DNA of 12,373 nt, from contig JAEZXS010000376.1 in assembly GCA_023442755.1 (NCBI GenBank), positions 1 to 12,373 on the forward strand. The letters are read 5' to 3'. The position numbers and the translations under genes were made by a program. The first letter of the stretch is position 1; every line of letters starts with the position of its first letter. Below are positions 1-6,393 of this stretch, piece after piece. The notes beneath the pieces were generated by a model. The model saw only the letters and a list, made by a program, of their open reading frames with translations, made no database searches and was not told the origin of the DNA. The stretch is from Pseudomonadota bacterium. Its GTDB lineage: Bacteria > Desulfobacterota > Syntrophobacteria > Syntrophobacterales > Syntrophobacteraceae.

Positions 1-407
1 GGATAGTGTTCTTCTATGTGATAGATCTGGGCGATCAACATGATCGATGCCCCGTAGAACAGGCTTCCGAGGAAAAACCAGGCTGTGGCGGATTTATCCT
101 CCCGCCTGAACCGGTGGAGGCCCAGCAGATTGGCCGCAAGGGTCAGGGCGATCAGGCTGCCCATGCGAACAGCGCGGGGGATTTGATCCCAGTTGGCGCC
201 GACCAGGGTGATAACGGCCAGTCCGACGAACAGGTACCCGAGGACAATCAGCACCCGGTAGCCGTAGGAACGCCGGGACAGGTTACGAAAGTCGAGCCCG
301 TATCGGGAGCAGATCGCAAGGGCCTGCTCAGAGGAGATGATCCCTTCCCCCACCCATGAGGAAACCTCCTGCGCCAGGTCGTGCTTGAGAAGTCGAATCA
401 GCCTCAT
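1..407 (-). CDS. DUF2157-type integral membrane protein, N-terminal part
   Basis: The gene starts at ATG 405-407 and is open to the left edge, giving 135 codons; the rest lies outside the window. Residues 1-45 form a soluble, partly helical head that includes a WVGEGIISSEQA stretch. Three hydrophobic segments follow at about 52-70, 83-98 and 109-128. The motif GANWDQIPR (about 70-78) after the first helix and the LFYGASIMLIAQIYHI stretch (about 116-131) in the third match the start of the DUF2157 family, multi-pass inner-membrane proteins of unknown function. The start is preceded by a weak purine-rich ribosome site (GAGTGAAAAC). It is transcribed divergently from the methyltransferase, so the roughly 230-bp gap should hold promoters for both. 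The family call rests on recognising these motifs; no function is known. Confidence 0.85.
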   Translation of the reverse strand, partial: MRLIRLLKHDLAQEVSSWVGEGIISSEQALAICSRYGLDFRNLSRRSYGYRVLIVLGYLFVGLAVITLVGANWDQIPRAVRMGSLIALTLAANLLGLHRFRREDKSATAWFFLGSLFYGASIMLIAQIYHIEEHY

Positions 408-634
408 GTTTTCACTCTTTTTGCATGTTTTTGTCCTGCAACATAGCCGAGGGCGGATGCTCATACCACCATTATTCGAGTGCCCGGGGGAAAAGGATAA
501 AAGGAAAAGAAGGCCGGGGTTTTGTCTTGCGGGGTCCTCTTGCGCCGTTTTCCTTTCCCTCCGGGACACTTTGGTGTGCTAAAAATCAGGTTTGTGATAT
601 AGGATAAATGCAATCAATTCAGGGGGGCGGGGAA
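408..634. promoter_or_regulatory. Divergent intergenic region
   Basis: This spacer separates the DUF2157-type gene (minus) from the methyltransferase (plus). Short open frames cross it on the plus strand, but they have no ribosome site, no family resemblance and overlapping coordinates, so I treat it as non-coding. It must carry divergent promoters by position. I could not identify a convincing -35/-10 pair on either strand. Confidence 0.4.
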
Positions 635-1504
635 ATGAATCAAGAACTCGTACCGGAAAAACTGAAGCGGCTCTGGGAAGGAGTCGATCAGGGGCGGCTC
701 ACCGTCGGGGAATTTTACGGCATTCAGGACCGTTACCTGGAAGAGTATCGCCAAAGATGGGAAGAGGCATTGCTGTTGAAGGGGTGGAACACACTCGACG
801 AAAGCACGCTTCACGAACTTGGAGCTTATCTCAGGAACAAGGACATGAGCGCCATTCGGCTTCTGTGTTCCCAGGCGCTTTCAAGAATCAAAGGGGAATG
901 GCGCCAGAAGGTAGTCAATACCGACCGGGAGTCGGTTGAACTCTTCTATGACGAAAGCCAGGCGATGCTGTTCGAACTGATGTGGTGGCATACTCTTACC
1001 GAAGACCAGTCGCCGCTGGCTTATGTTGTCGCCCTGGAATTTGCCAAACAGCACGGGTGCAAATCCTACCTGGATTTCGGCTCCGGTGTGGGTTCGGGCG
1101 GAATCCTTTTCGCAAGCCATCAGATTCCCACCACCCTGGCCGACATCAGCTCGGTTTCCCTGAAATTCAGTACATGGCGCTTCAAAAAACGGAAGCTGCC
1201 TGTCCGGCATATCGATCTGAAGAAACACGAACTGCCGGAAGACGCATTCGATTTCATCACGGCCATGGACGTATTCGAACACCTTGTCGATCCGGCGGAA
1301 ACCGTCCACAAGCTTGCGCGCTCCCTGAGACGCGGAGGGTTCCTGTTCGGCCGGTTCCATGCCGAAGCGGACGAAGACAGGCCGCACCACATCATCCTCG
1401 ACTTCGAGCCCACCATCAGGGAATTGGAATCCCTGGGCTTCGTAAGCGTATGGAAAGACGAATGGCTGTGGGGACACGAGGTGTTTCAGAAAGTGGAAGG
1501 CTGA
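635..1504 (+). CDS. Class I SAM-dependent methyltransferase, substrate unknown
   Basis: A 289-residue protein of the Rossmann-fold methyltransferase superfamily, which transfers a methyl group from S-adenosylmethionine. Motif I is at about 146-156 (YLDFGSGVGSGG). An acidic strand end (LADIS, about 169-172) should bind the ribose. FDFITAMDVFEHL (about 205-217) and the LRRGGFLFGRF strand (about 231-241) match the later motifs of UbiE/type-11-like enzymes. The first 120 residues are helical and charged, unlike any substrate-recognition domain I know. I chose ATG 635 because AGGGGGG lies about 8 nt upstream. An in-frame ATG at 608 would add 9 residues (MQSIQGGGE), but its AGGA is only 3 nt away. 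No signal peptide or membrane segment is seen, so it should be cytoplasmic. It is a single-gene unit ended by the terminator at 1582-1621. Substrate cannot be told from sequence. Confidence 0.85.
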   Translation: MNQELVPEKLKRLWEGVDQGRLTVGEFYGIQDRYLEEYRQRWEEALLLKGWNTLDESTLHELGAYLRNKDMSAIRLLCSQALSRIKGEWRQKVVNTDRESVELFYDESQAMLFELMWWHTLTEDQSPLAYVVALEFAKQHGCKSYLDFGSGVGSGGILFASHQIPTTLADISSVSLKFSTWRFKKRKLPVRHIDLKKHELPEDAFDFITAMDVFEHLVDPAETVHKLARSLRRGGFLFGRFHAEADEDRPHHIILDFEPTIRELESLGFVSVWKDEWLWGHEVFQKVEG

Positions 1505-1581
1505 TTCCGAATATTTCGCGCTGCCGGAAAATTCCCCCCCGTGGGTGCTCTGCCGGTTGAGAGCTGTGGTGCGCCGCCATC

Positions 1582-1621
1582 AAACGCCATGCCGGGGAAA
1601 GCCGGCATCTGGCGTTTTTTT
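1582..1621 (+). terminator. Rho-independent terminator after the methyltransferase gene
   Basis: The left arm AAACGCCATGCCGG (1582-1595) pairs with CCGGCA (1602-1607) plus TGGCGTTT (1610-1617), giving 14 pairs with a 2-nt bulge (1608-1609) and a 6-nt loop. A run of seven T (1615-1621) follows. It lies about 78 nt after the methyltransferase stop codon. Confidence 0.92.
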
Positions 1622-1658
1622 CATTAAAGAGTTCGCACCGGGCCAAACCGGCCGGCAA

Positions 1659-1686
1659 TTGACAGCCGGTTTTCTGCGTTTAAATT
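1659..1686 (+). promoter_or_regulatory. Candidate sigma70 promoter of the small membrane protein gene
   Basis: A perfect TTGACA (1659-1664), a 16-bp spacer and TAAATT (1681-1686, four of six matches) lie upstream of the small gene at 1750. A short inverted repeat GAACT-GCTAT-AGTTC (1689-1703) follows immediately, where an operator could be. The -10 is imperfect, so this is tentative. Confidence 0.4.
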
Positions 1687-1749
1687 GAGAACTGCTATAG
1701 TTCAAGAGTGGTTCTTAATAGATTCACATAGCGCAGAAAGGGTGAGGCC

Positions 1750-1956
1750 ATGTTTGCATTAGCGCTTCTATTTTTGATCCTGAGCTGTATAGGCATTGTG
1801 GTGGGATTTTCGGGGGCGGCGGGAACTTTGGTGTCCGCCGTGGCCGTCGTGCTCGCATTCGCCTTTCTCGCCGGCGCCATGGCTTCCCTGAGGGTAACGT
1901 GGAAACCGCGATCAACCTGCTTCATATACCCGACGTTCTCATGCAGTGTTCCGTAG
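1750..1956 (+). CDS. Small two-helix membrane protein, DUF1328-like
   Basis: A 68-residue protein with two hydrophobic helices (about 2-20 and 26-47) joined by a short GFSGAAG turn. This is the layout of the DUF1328/YtjA-type small inner-membrane proteins, whose function is unknown. The start is supported by an AAAGGGTGAGG ribosome site just before the ATG. Family members I know usually end soon after the second helix. Here a further 20 residues follow (from WKPRST to the end), with two cysteines and no family resemblance; they could be a lineage-specific tail or drift into formerly non-coding sequence. It stands alone between a terminator and a hairpin. Coding is likely from the ribosome site and clean helices; the family call is moderate. 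Confidence 0.7.
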   Translation: MFALALLFLILSCIGIVVGFSGAAGTLVSAVAVVLAFAFLAGAMASLRVTWKPRSTCFIYPTFSCSVP

Positions 1957-1966
1957 GGTGTCGACC

Positions 1967-1995
1967 GGAAAGTCCCTCGATCGGAGGGACTTTCC
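1967..1995. terminator. Perfect 12-bp hairpin between convergent genes
   Basis: GGAAAGTCCCTC (1967-1978) and GAGGGACTTTCC (1984-1995) are perfect inverted repeats with a 5-nt loop. They lie 10 nt after the small membrane gene's stop and about 39 nt beyond the stop of the convergent GlnD-like gene. There is no clear T run on either side, so it may end transcription weakly from both directions or protect mRNA 3' ends. Confidence 0.55.
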
Positions 1996-2034
1996 CTTCG
2001 AAGCCCGTCACATTTTGAGATTCTTTCGCCTCTT

Positions 2035-4683
2035 TCAATCCCACTCGGCTTTCCCGTCCAGGCAAAAACGCAGAGCCTTCTTTATCTCTTCGATCTGTTC
2101 GGGGTCTTTCACCTTCTCGCGTCCATCCGTTCTGATATAGAAAACGTCCGCTACCTGGTCGTTCTTGGTGGAAATCTTTGCGACCGAAACCAGGATGCGC
2201 AGGTCGTGCAGGGTCTTGCTGATGGTATAGAGAAGCCCGATCCGGTCGATCGTATAGACCTCCAGGATGGTGTACATCCCGGAGGATTCGTTATCGATGG
2301 TTATCTGGCTCGGAGTCGCCCGCACGATCTTCTTCTGGCGTCCAGCCTTTGAATGGGCGGCTATGCGGTATTCCAGCGCCAGCTTTCCCTGATGAAGCCT
2401 GTCCATATCCTTCCTGACCGCTTCCCAGTCCGTCCCGGCGCCGTGCCTGTCCGGCATGCGGCACCGAAAGATGAGAAGGACTATTTCGTTGTTGATCAGG
2501 AAGACCTGCGCGCCCATGATATTGAGGTCATGGAGGGTGAGGATCCCTGCCGTCCTGGAAAGCAGGCCAGGGGTATCCCAGCTCATGATGGTGATCTCGG
2601 CGGTTCCCTTCCCGGATGCGACCTCCCAGACGAACCGGTCGGACGAATTCATCAGGCGTCTTCCCAGGCGCAGGTGTTTGACTATTTCATCCGTCGAGAA
2701 GGAAATCAGGTACCTCGGAGCGAGCTGGGAAAAATATGAATCGAGTTCTCCCGGACTCATGAACTCGGATACCCGCTCTTCCAGGCGGCTTCGCACCCTG
2801 GCTATCCTTTCGGCGATCACCTGCGAACTCGGCTCCCCCTTCTCGAGAATGTTTCCAACACTGCGGTAAAGCCGCATCACGGGGGTGTCCCGCCATTTCT
2901 CGCGCCCTCCCGGCCCCGTGGACATCATGTCGGCAAAGGTGAGCAGTACGAGCTGATCCAGGAGATCCTTTTTCCCGATGGCGGCGGTGCAGCTTGCTAT
3001 CATCTCCTGGTCTGCCAGGTCGCGCATGGAAGCGCTGTCTATCAGGAGCAGGTGCTGGGAGACCAGGAACTTCAGGGTTTCGGATTCCTGGGGCGTCAAG
3101 CCGAGCCGTTTTGCAACCGCGGGAATCATCTCCCCGCCCTTGTAGGCATGCTTCTTCCCGGAACTCTTGCCCAGATCGTGCAGGATCGATGCGAGAAAAA
3201 GCAGGGCCGGATCGTTCATTGCAACCGCAATCTGGGTCAACTGCGGCTCGGTTTCAGCATACTGCCCGGCAAAAAGCTTCTTCAACTCACTGCAGGTCTG
3301 GAGATGGTGTTCGTGCACAGGGTAAATGTGAAAGGCGTCATGCTGCACCAGGCCATGAACGAGGCCCAGTTCCGGCACGAGCGACGTCAGGAGGCCGTAG
3401 TCGTAGAAGCGGCGTACCATCGGGATTTTCGGACCATCGGCCCGCAGCAGGTCGAAAAGTTCGTGCTTTACCACCGGATCGCCGGAAGCTGAGTCCAGGA
3501 CGTTCCTGTTGTGGGAGATCCACTGCCGGGTCACATTGGCCAGCCCAAGGCGGCCGGAAGCTGCCAGTGCAAACAGGTGGACCAGGGAACCGGGCGATGC
3601 CGGATAGCGGTCGGTCTGGATATGAATCTTTCCCCCACGCTCGCTCACGCCATCCTCCAGCGTGGTCCCTACCTCGTCGGGTGCCGCCGAACGGATCTCC
3701 GCTATGCGTTCCCAGAACTCGCGGGAAATTTCCGAGACCCTGTGGAAGACCTGGTGGACGTTCTGCATGAAGATCTCCACCGGAAGAAAGCCGGATCGTT
3801 CCTGGTAACCCAGCTTTCGCGCCAGTTTTTCCTGGTCGCCGACCGACAGGGTGCTCCCTGTCCCCGCTTCGGGCTGTGCCTGCAGCAGGGTCAGGTAGCG
3901 GAGGAAAGTCTTCTCCGCCTGCTGTAGAAAGTCCACCTCCTGGCGGGTCAGGTAGCCCTGGAATATTGCGTCGTCGAGGTTGCGGACATTGGATGCGATC
4001 CGGCACCCCGCACGCACTGCCGCGATTGCGCACAGACCTCCGGGATTGAGTTCAATGTTCGGCTCGAGCCAGTCCTGCGCCCTGTTGGACGGTTTCCCGC
4101 ACGGGTCCAGCGTATCGCCCAGGGCACGGAGCAGAGACGCCCGGTTTTCTTCGATATATGTTTCGATGCTCTTCTCGAGCTGCTCGGCGAGGTTCTTGTT
4201 CCCGGAAATATAGCGCGTGTCCAGGAGCTTCAAAAGGAAAACCTGGTCGCTGCGGGCGCGTTCGAACATCTGATCGACCGTGCCCTGCACTGCCTCCACC
4301 GCCCAGCCCGCCTCGCACAGAGGGGCCGTTATCTCGTCCATCCAGGAATCGGCGAGCGCAGTTTCTTCGGCATGCAGGCACAGGATCGGCACCTGCCGTG
4401 TCGGGCTCGTCAGGCCGCGTCCGAAAGAACCGATGGCGAGAATGGCCCCGCCCGCCCGGAATGCCTCCGATCCGCTCATGAGCCGGTTTGCAAGCCGGTT
4501 GTACAGGGAGATGATCGCTATTTCGAGAAGACTGGTGTGGCGGTCCAGAGATTGCTCGCTGCTTTCCTCGAGAATGAGTTCGCGCTGCTTTTTCAGGGAC
4601 TCCGAGATGGTTTGGATCATGTTCTTCTCTGCGCTCCGGTGCTTCAAGGTAAACAGTTCGACAAAAAGCGAGCCGCGCGGCAT
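2035..4683 (-). CDS. glnD: GlnD-like protein (PII uridylyltransferase family), catalytic Asp pair missing
   Basis: An 882-residue cytoplasmic protein with full GlnD architecture. GlnD normally uridylylates the nitrogen sensor PII through an N-terminal nucleotidyltransferase domain and removes UMP with its HD domain, controlled by glutamine binding to C-terminal ACT domains. Seen here: a nucleotidyltransferase-like region (about 75-215) with GSFGRG (85-90) and EPNIELNPGG (207-216); an HD domain with VHEHH (456-460), HDLGK (502-506) and LTFADMMSTGPG (581-592); and two ACT domains (about 695-775 and 805-875, the second with EVYTIDRIGLLYTI). The family motif G-G-Y-G-R-G-E-x-x-P-x-S-D-x-D becomes GSFGRGLTSPTRQVPI, so both metal-binding aspartates are lost and UTase activity is doubtful. 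The start ATG 4683 has GGCGGTGA upstream; an internal ATG at 4620 is possible. No glnB or glnA is adjacent. The symbol marks the family only. Confidence 0.88.
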   Translation of the reverse strand: MPRGSLFVELFTLKHRSAEKNMIQTISESLKKQRELILEESSEQSLDRHTSLLEIAIISLYNRLANRLMSGSEAFRAGGAILAIGSFGRGLTSPTRQVPILCLHAEETALADSWMDEITAPLCEAGWAVEAVQGTVDQMFERARSDQVFLLKLLDTRYISGNKNLAEQLEKSIETYIEENRASLLRALGDTLDPCGKPSNRAQDWLEPNIELNPGGLCAIAAVRAGCRIASNVRNLDDAIFQGYLTRQEVDFLQQAEKTFLRYLTLLQAQPEAGTGSTLSVGDQEKLARKLGYQERSGFLPVEIFMQNVHQVFHRVSEISREFWERIAEIRSAAPDEVGTTLEDGVSERGGKIHIQTDRYPASPGSLVHLFALAASGRLGLANVTRQWISHNRNVLDSASGDPVVKHELFDLLRADGPKIPMVRRFYDYGLLTSLVPELGLVHGLVQHDAFHIYPVHEHHLQTCSELKKLFAGQYAETEPQLTQIAVAMNDPALLFLASILHDLGKSSGKKHAYKGGEMIPAVAKRLGLTPQESETLKFLVSQHLLLIDSASMRDLADQEMIASCTAAIGKKDLLDQLVLLTFADMMSTGPGGREKWRDTPVMRLYRSVGNILEKGEPSSQVIAERIARVRSRLEERVSEFMSPGELDSYFSQLAPRYLISFSTDEIVKHLRLGRRLMNSSDRFVWEVASGKGTAEITIMSWDTPGLLSRTAGILTLHDLNIMGAQVFLINNEIVLLIFRCRMPDRHGAGTDWEAVRKDMDRLHQGKLALEYRIAAHSKAGRQKKIVRATPSQITIDNESSGMYTILEVYTIDRIGLLYTISKTLHDLRILVSVAKISTKNDQVADVFYIRTDGREKVKDPEQIEEIKKALRFCLDGKAEWD

Positions 4684-4739
4684 TTCACCGCCGTCAACGA
4701 TTCAGAGATAATAGACCGGGATAAAAAAGGAAAGAATAT

Positions 4740-4767
4740 ATTATAGGTTCGAGATTTCGGGTGTAAA
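4740..4767 (-). promoter_or_regulatory. Sigma70 promoter of the GlnD-like gene
   Basis: Read on the minus strand, TTTACA (4767-4762) is followed by a 16-bp spacer and a perfect TATAAT (4745-4740). Transcription would begin near 4733, leaving a leader of about 50 nt before the ATG at 4683. Five of six and six of six matches to consensus make this a good candidate. Confidence 0.7.
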
Positions 4768-4976
4768 TAGGGTGAGGGCGACAGGACGGCGGGTCATTCG
4801 TGATTAACCCCAAAGGAATTGCTGATGCTGAAAGAGCCCCTTTATTCAACCGATGCACATAGTGGAGAACCCCGCACAACCATGGAGCCGCATGCTGCTC
4901 CCGAGCTATTCATTTCCCCCGATTTCTATGGTAGTGATTTTAGCTTGCGAGTTATTGCCCACCCAGTAAAATAATG
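4768..4976. other. Intergenic spacer between the GlnD-like and higB promoters
   Basis: With its promoters, the gap between the divergent GlnD-like gene and higB runs from 4684 to 5021, over 300 bases. I see no gene in it: minus-strand frames crossing it have no ribosome site or recognisable protein. It holds one near-perfect 18-bp palindrome at 4884-4901. The composition becomes more AT-rich towards higB, which may mark the left edge of an acquired islet. Confidence 0.5.
4884..4901. repeat. 18-bp near-perfect palindrome
   Basis: GGAGC-C-GCATGC-T-GCTCC is symmetric except for one position on each side of the central GCATGC. It lies about 75 bp upstream of the higB promoter and about 140 bp upstream of the GlnD-like gene's promoter. 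Such symmetry fits a dimeric regulator site or a cruciform, but there is no second copy in the window to support either. Confidence 0.4.
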
Positions 4977-5005
4977 TTGACAATTTGTCAGCACATGTCG
5001 ATAAT
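4975..5005 (+). promoter_or_regulatory. higBA promoter with palindromic operator over the -35 box
   Basis: TTGACA (4977-4982), a 17-bp spacer and GATAAT (5000-5005) form a near-consensus sigma70 promoter. The perfect inverted repeat TGACAA-T-TTGTCA (4978-4990), extendable to TGTTGACAATTTGTCAGCA with one mismatched pair (4975-4993), covers the -35 box. Type II antitoxins with a helix-turn-helix usually repress their own promoter at such sites, so HigA autoregulation here is a strong inference. The predicted start near 5012 leaves only about 10 nt of leader before higB. Confidence 0.75.
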
Positions 5006-5021
5006 ATTGGGAGCGCGTGCA

Positions 5022-5330
5022 ATGAGGATCATCTCCAAATCCAGATTGAAGGAATTCTGGGCTGCGTTCAATCAGGCCAAGGGTCCACTTAAGGAATGGC
5101 ATGTAATCACCGAGAAGGCGCAATGGGGAAGCTTCGCTGAACTCAAAACAGTTTTTTCTACCGCTGATCAAGTCAGGGTGAAGAGCGGTAATACGATCAC
5201 GGTTTTCAATATTGGGGGAAACAAATTTCGGCTCGTTGCCGCCGTACATTACAATACAAAGACAGTTTATGTTTTAATGATAATGACTCATGAAGAATAC
5301 AATGAAGATAAATGGAAAGACAAATTCTAG
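5022..5330 (+). CDS. higB: HigB-family toxin (type II toxin-antitoxin mRNA interferase)
   Basis: A 102-residue protein of the HigB family within the RelE-like superfamily; characterised members cut mRNA on the ribosome when not bound by their antitoxin. The N-terminal MRIISKSRLKEFW, the central VFNIGGNKFRLVAAV and the C-terminal VLMIMTHEEYNEDKW are family hallmarks in the expected order, and the length is typical. I chose ATG 5022 because MRIISKSRL is the usual family start and GGGAG lies 8 nt upstream. An upstream ATG at 4974 would begin before the promoter. The gene is AT-richer than its neighbours. It is first in a two-gene operon, toxin before antitoxin as is usual for hig loci, with higA beginning about 19 nt after its stop. 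Confidence 0.93.
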   Translation: MRIISKSRLKEFWAAFNQAKGPLKEWHVITEKAQWGSFAELKTVFSTADQVRVKSGNTITVFNIGGNKFRLVAAVHYNTKTVYVLMIMTHEEYNEDKWKDKF

Positions 5331-5349
5331 GGCAATGGGGAAACGGATA

Positions 5350-5799
5350 ATGGAGCCAACTCCCGAAAACAGACCAGTCAAAGAGTACCTCCACATTATA
5401 TCCGACAACACTGAAGTTGGGAGCGCAGAGTGCACCTATCAGATTTGGCCATTGAGGAATGAAGGCGATTATTCAAAAGCATTGAAAATAGTAGACAGAT
5501 TGGCAGTCAAAGGCGAAGAACAACTCACACCACTTGAACGCGATCAGTTGGAAGTATTTACGATATTAATCGAAAAATATGAGGATGAGCACTATAGTAT
5601 CAAGCCAGAGAATTTATCGCCCATAGACTTCCTTAAGCTGTTGATGAGAGAAAGTGGAATGAATGCATCAGGTTTGGGAAAGCTCCTTGGCGACAGAGCA
5701 TTGGGCTATAGGGTACTTAAAGGAGAAAGAGATTTAAGTAAAACACATATCAAAATATTGAGTGACTATTTCAATGTAGATGCAAGTTCTTTCATATAG
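5350..5799 (+). CDS. higA: HigA-family antitoxin with C-terminal helix-turn-helix
   Basis: A 149-residue protein of the long HigA type (E. coli YgjM-like). The N-terminal helical part has the family pattern WPLRNEGDYSKALKIVDRL (about 33-51), followed by acidic helices. A Cro/C1-type helix-turn-helix occupies about 91-149, with ASGLGKLLGDRALGYRVLKG as the DNA-reading segment and a GERDLSKTHIKILSDYF tail helix. It should neutralise HigB by direct binding and repress the operon through the palindrome at 4978-4990. I prefer ATG 5350, which has GGGGA 8 nt upstream. ATG 5335 is in frame, but its AGGG is only 2 nt away; 5290 would overlap higB. Its base composition is clearly more AT-rich than the GlnD-like or copper genes, suggesting horizontal acquisition with higB. 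Confidence 0.9.
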   Translation: MEPTPENRPVKEYLHIISDNTEVGSAECTYQIWPLRNEGDYSKALKIVDRLAVKGEEQLTPLERDQLEVFTILIEKYEDEHYSIKPENLSPIDFLKLLMRESGMNASGLGKLLGDRALGYRVLKGERDLSKTHIKILSDYFNVDASSFI

Positions 5800-5813
5800 A
5801 TTAGCATCTATAT
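5794..5813 (+). repeat. AT-rich hairpin at the end of higA
   Basis: ATATAGAT (5794-5801) and ATCTATAT (5806-5813) are perfect inverted repeats with a 4-nt loop, and the left arm contains the higA stop codon. The stem is weak and has no T run, so it is a poor intrinsic terminator. It may mark the end of the toxin-antitoxin module. Confidence 0.4.
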
Positions 5814-6072
5814 AATATTAAATCCGGGCCAGGCCATTGATGCATTGAGACCACCACTCCCTGTACTGCTTACCAAGTATGCGCGATCGCAAAGTCTATA
5901 TCCACCCAGAACCGCTCTCCACGTTATCCAGGTAAAACTTGCAACCATCGCCAGTCAGTTGATCCTGTGTCCCAGGCATGCCGGCAAGTAGTCCACATGG
6001 GAGTTTGCTTGGGAGCGGCTTGCAGCCGCGATTATGGCCTGAAGTGCCGGCAGCGCACCGCTCCGGAAACAT
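5814..6072. other. Non-coding spacer between higA and the copper operon
   Basis: Two convergent units meet here: higBA from the left and the copper operon from the right. No frame has both a ribosome site and a recognisable protein. A stretch open on the plus strand (about 5800-5990) is in frame with higA after its stop, but it does not resemble an antitoxin. The GC content rises again after about 5820, so the right edge of the AT-rich islet is probably near there. The only structured element is the REP-like palindrome at 6011-6033. Confidence 0.45.
6011..6033. repeat. REP-like palindromic element
   Basis: The core GCGGCT-TGC-AGCCGC (6015-6029) is a perfect 6-bp-arm hairpin, flanked by GGGA on the left and GATT on the right. 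GGAGCGGCTTGCAGCCGCGAT resembles the repetitive extragenic palindromes mobilised by RAYT transposases in many proteobacteria. Only one copy is in this window, so repetition cannot be shown. It sits where the copper operon mRNA should end and may stabilise or help end it. Confidence 0.5.
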
Positions 6073-6393
6073 CTACGGAAAGACCCGAATCTCTATTGCC
6101 GTCCTGGAAGACGGGATATACCGGACAAACACCTTCTCACCAGGTTTGAGGTCGGTTATCCAGGCCTTCTTCTCGCCTGAATAAATCGTGGTGATATTTC
6201 GCGCGTAGACGAGCATGTTCGTCCCGTCGGAAGCCCTTACGGTGAGGGTTCCGTCCGGTTCGACGAGCGTTATAGCGCCTTCGAAAACGGCCGTCTTTCC
6301 GGGGCAGTCCGCCCCGAAGACATGCGCGCCGCCGAACAGGAGACAAAACAGGATCGCCGCCAATACCGCCGAACTGTGGATTCTTCTCATCAT
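6073..6393 (-). CDS. Small exported beta-rich (OB-fold-like) protein, last gene of the copper operon
   Basis: A 106-residue protein with a clear signal peptide: MMRR, a hydrophobic core at about 8-21 and likely cleavage after VFG at 25-27. The mature part of about 79 residues is predicted beta-rich (FEGAITLVEPDGTLTVRA, then DLKPGEKVFVRY), the strand pattern of small OB-like barrels such as DUF5666-type domains. It lies where Cus operons often encode the periplasmic copper chaperone CusF, which has the same fold. CusF's His, Trp and two Met ligands are not seen: the mature part has no His, one Trp, one Met (about 60) and one Cys (about 30). The ATG overlaps the cusA stop in an ATGA junction and is preceded by GGAGGAAG with 7-nt spacing, so it is translated strongly and coupled to cusA. 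A role beside CusAB is inferred from context; direct metal binding is unproven. Confidence 0.82.
   Translation of the reverse strand: MMRRIHSSAVLAAILFCLLFGGAHVFGADCPGKTAVFEGAITLVEPDGTLTVRASDGTNMLVYARNITTIYSGEKKAWITDLKPGEKVFVRYIPSSRTAIEIRVFP

Noticed and set aside
337..607. Two overlapping short plus-strand frames upstream of the methyltransferase
   Set aside because: No ribosome sites or family resemblance; they begin inside the DUF2157-type gene on the other strand and cover its promoter region.
881..1477. A 198-codon minus-strand frame opposite the methyltransferase
   Set aside because: The plus-strand frame has SAM-binding motifs, a ribosome site and a terminator; the minus frame has none of these.
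4974..5021. Upstream ATG giving HigB 16 extra N-terminal residues
   Set aside because: It lies at and before the -35 box of the best promoter, has no ribosome site, and the family normally begins at MRIISKSRL.
5800..5990. Open frame continuing in the higA frame after its TAG stop, possibly readthrough or a longer ancestral antitoxin
   Set aside because: HigA is already complete at its normal length with the usual C-terminal end, base composition changes after the stop, and the extension has no recognisable sequence.
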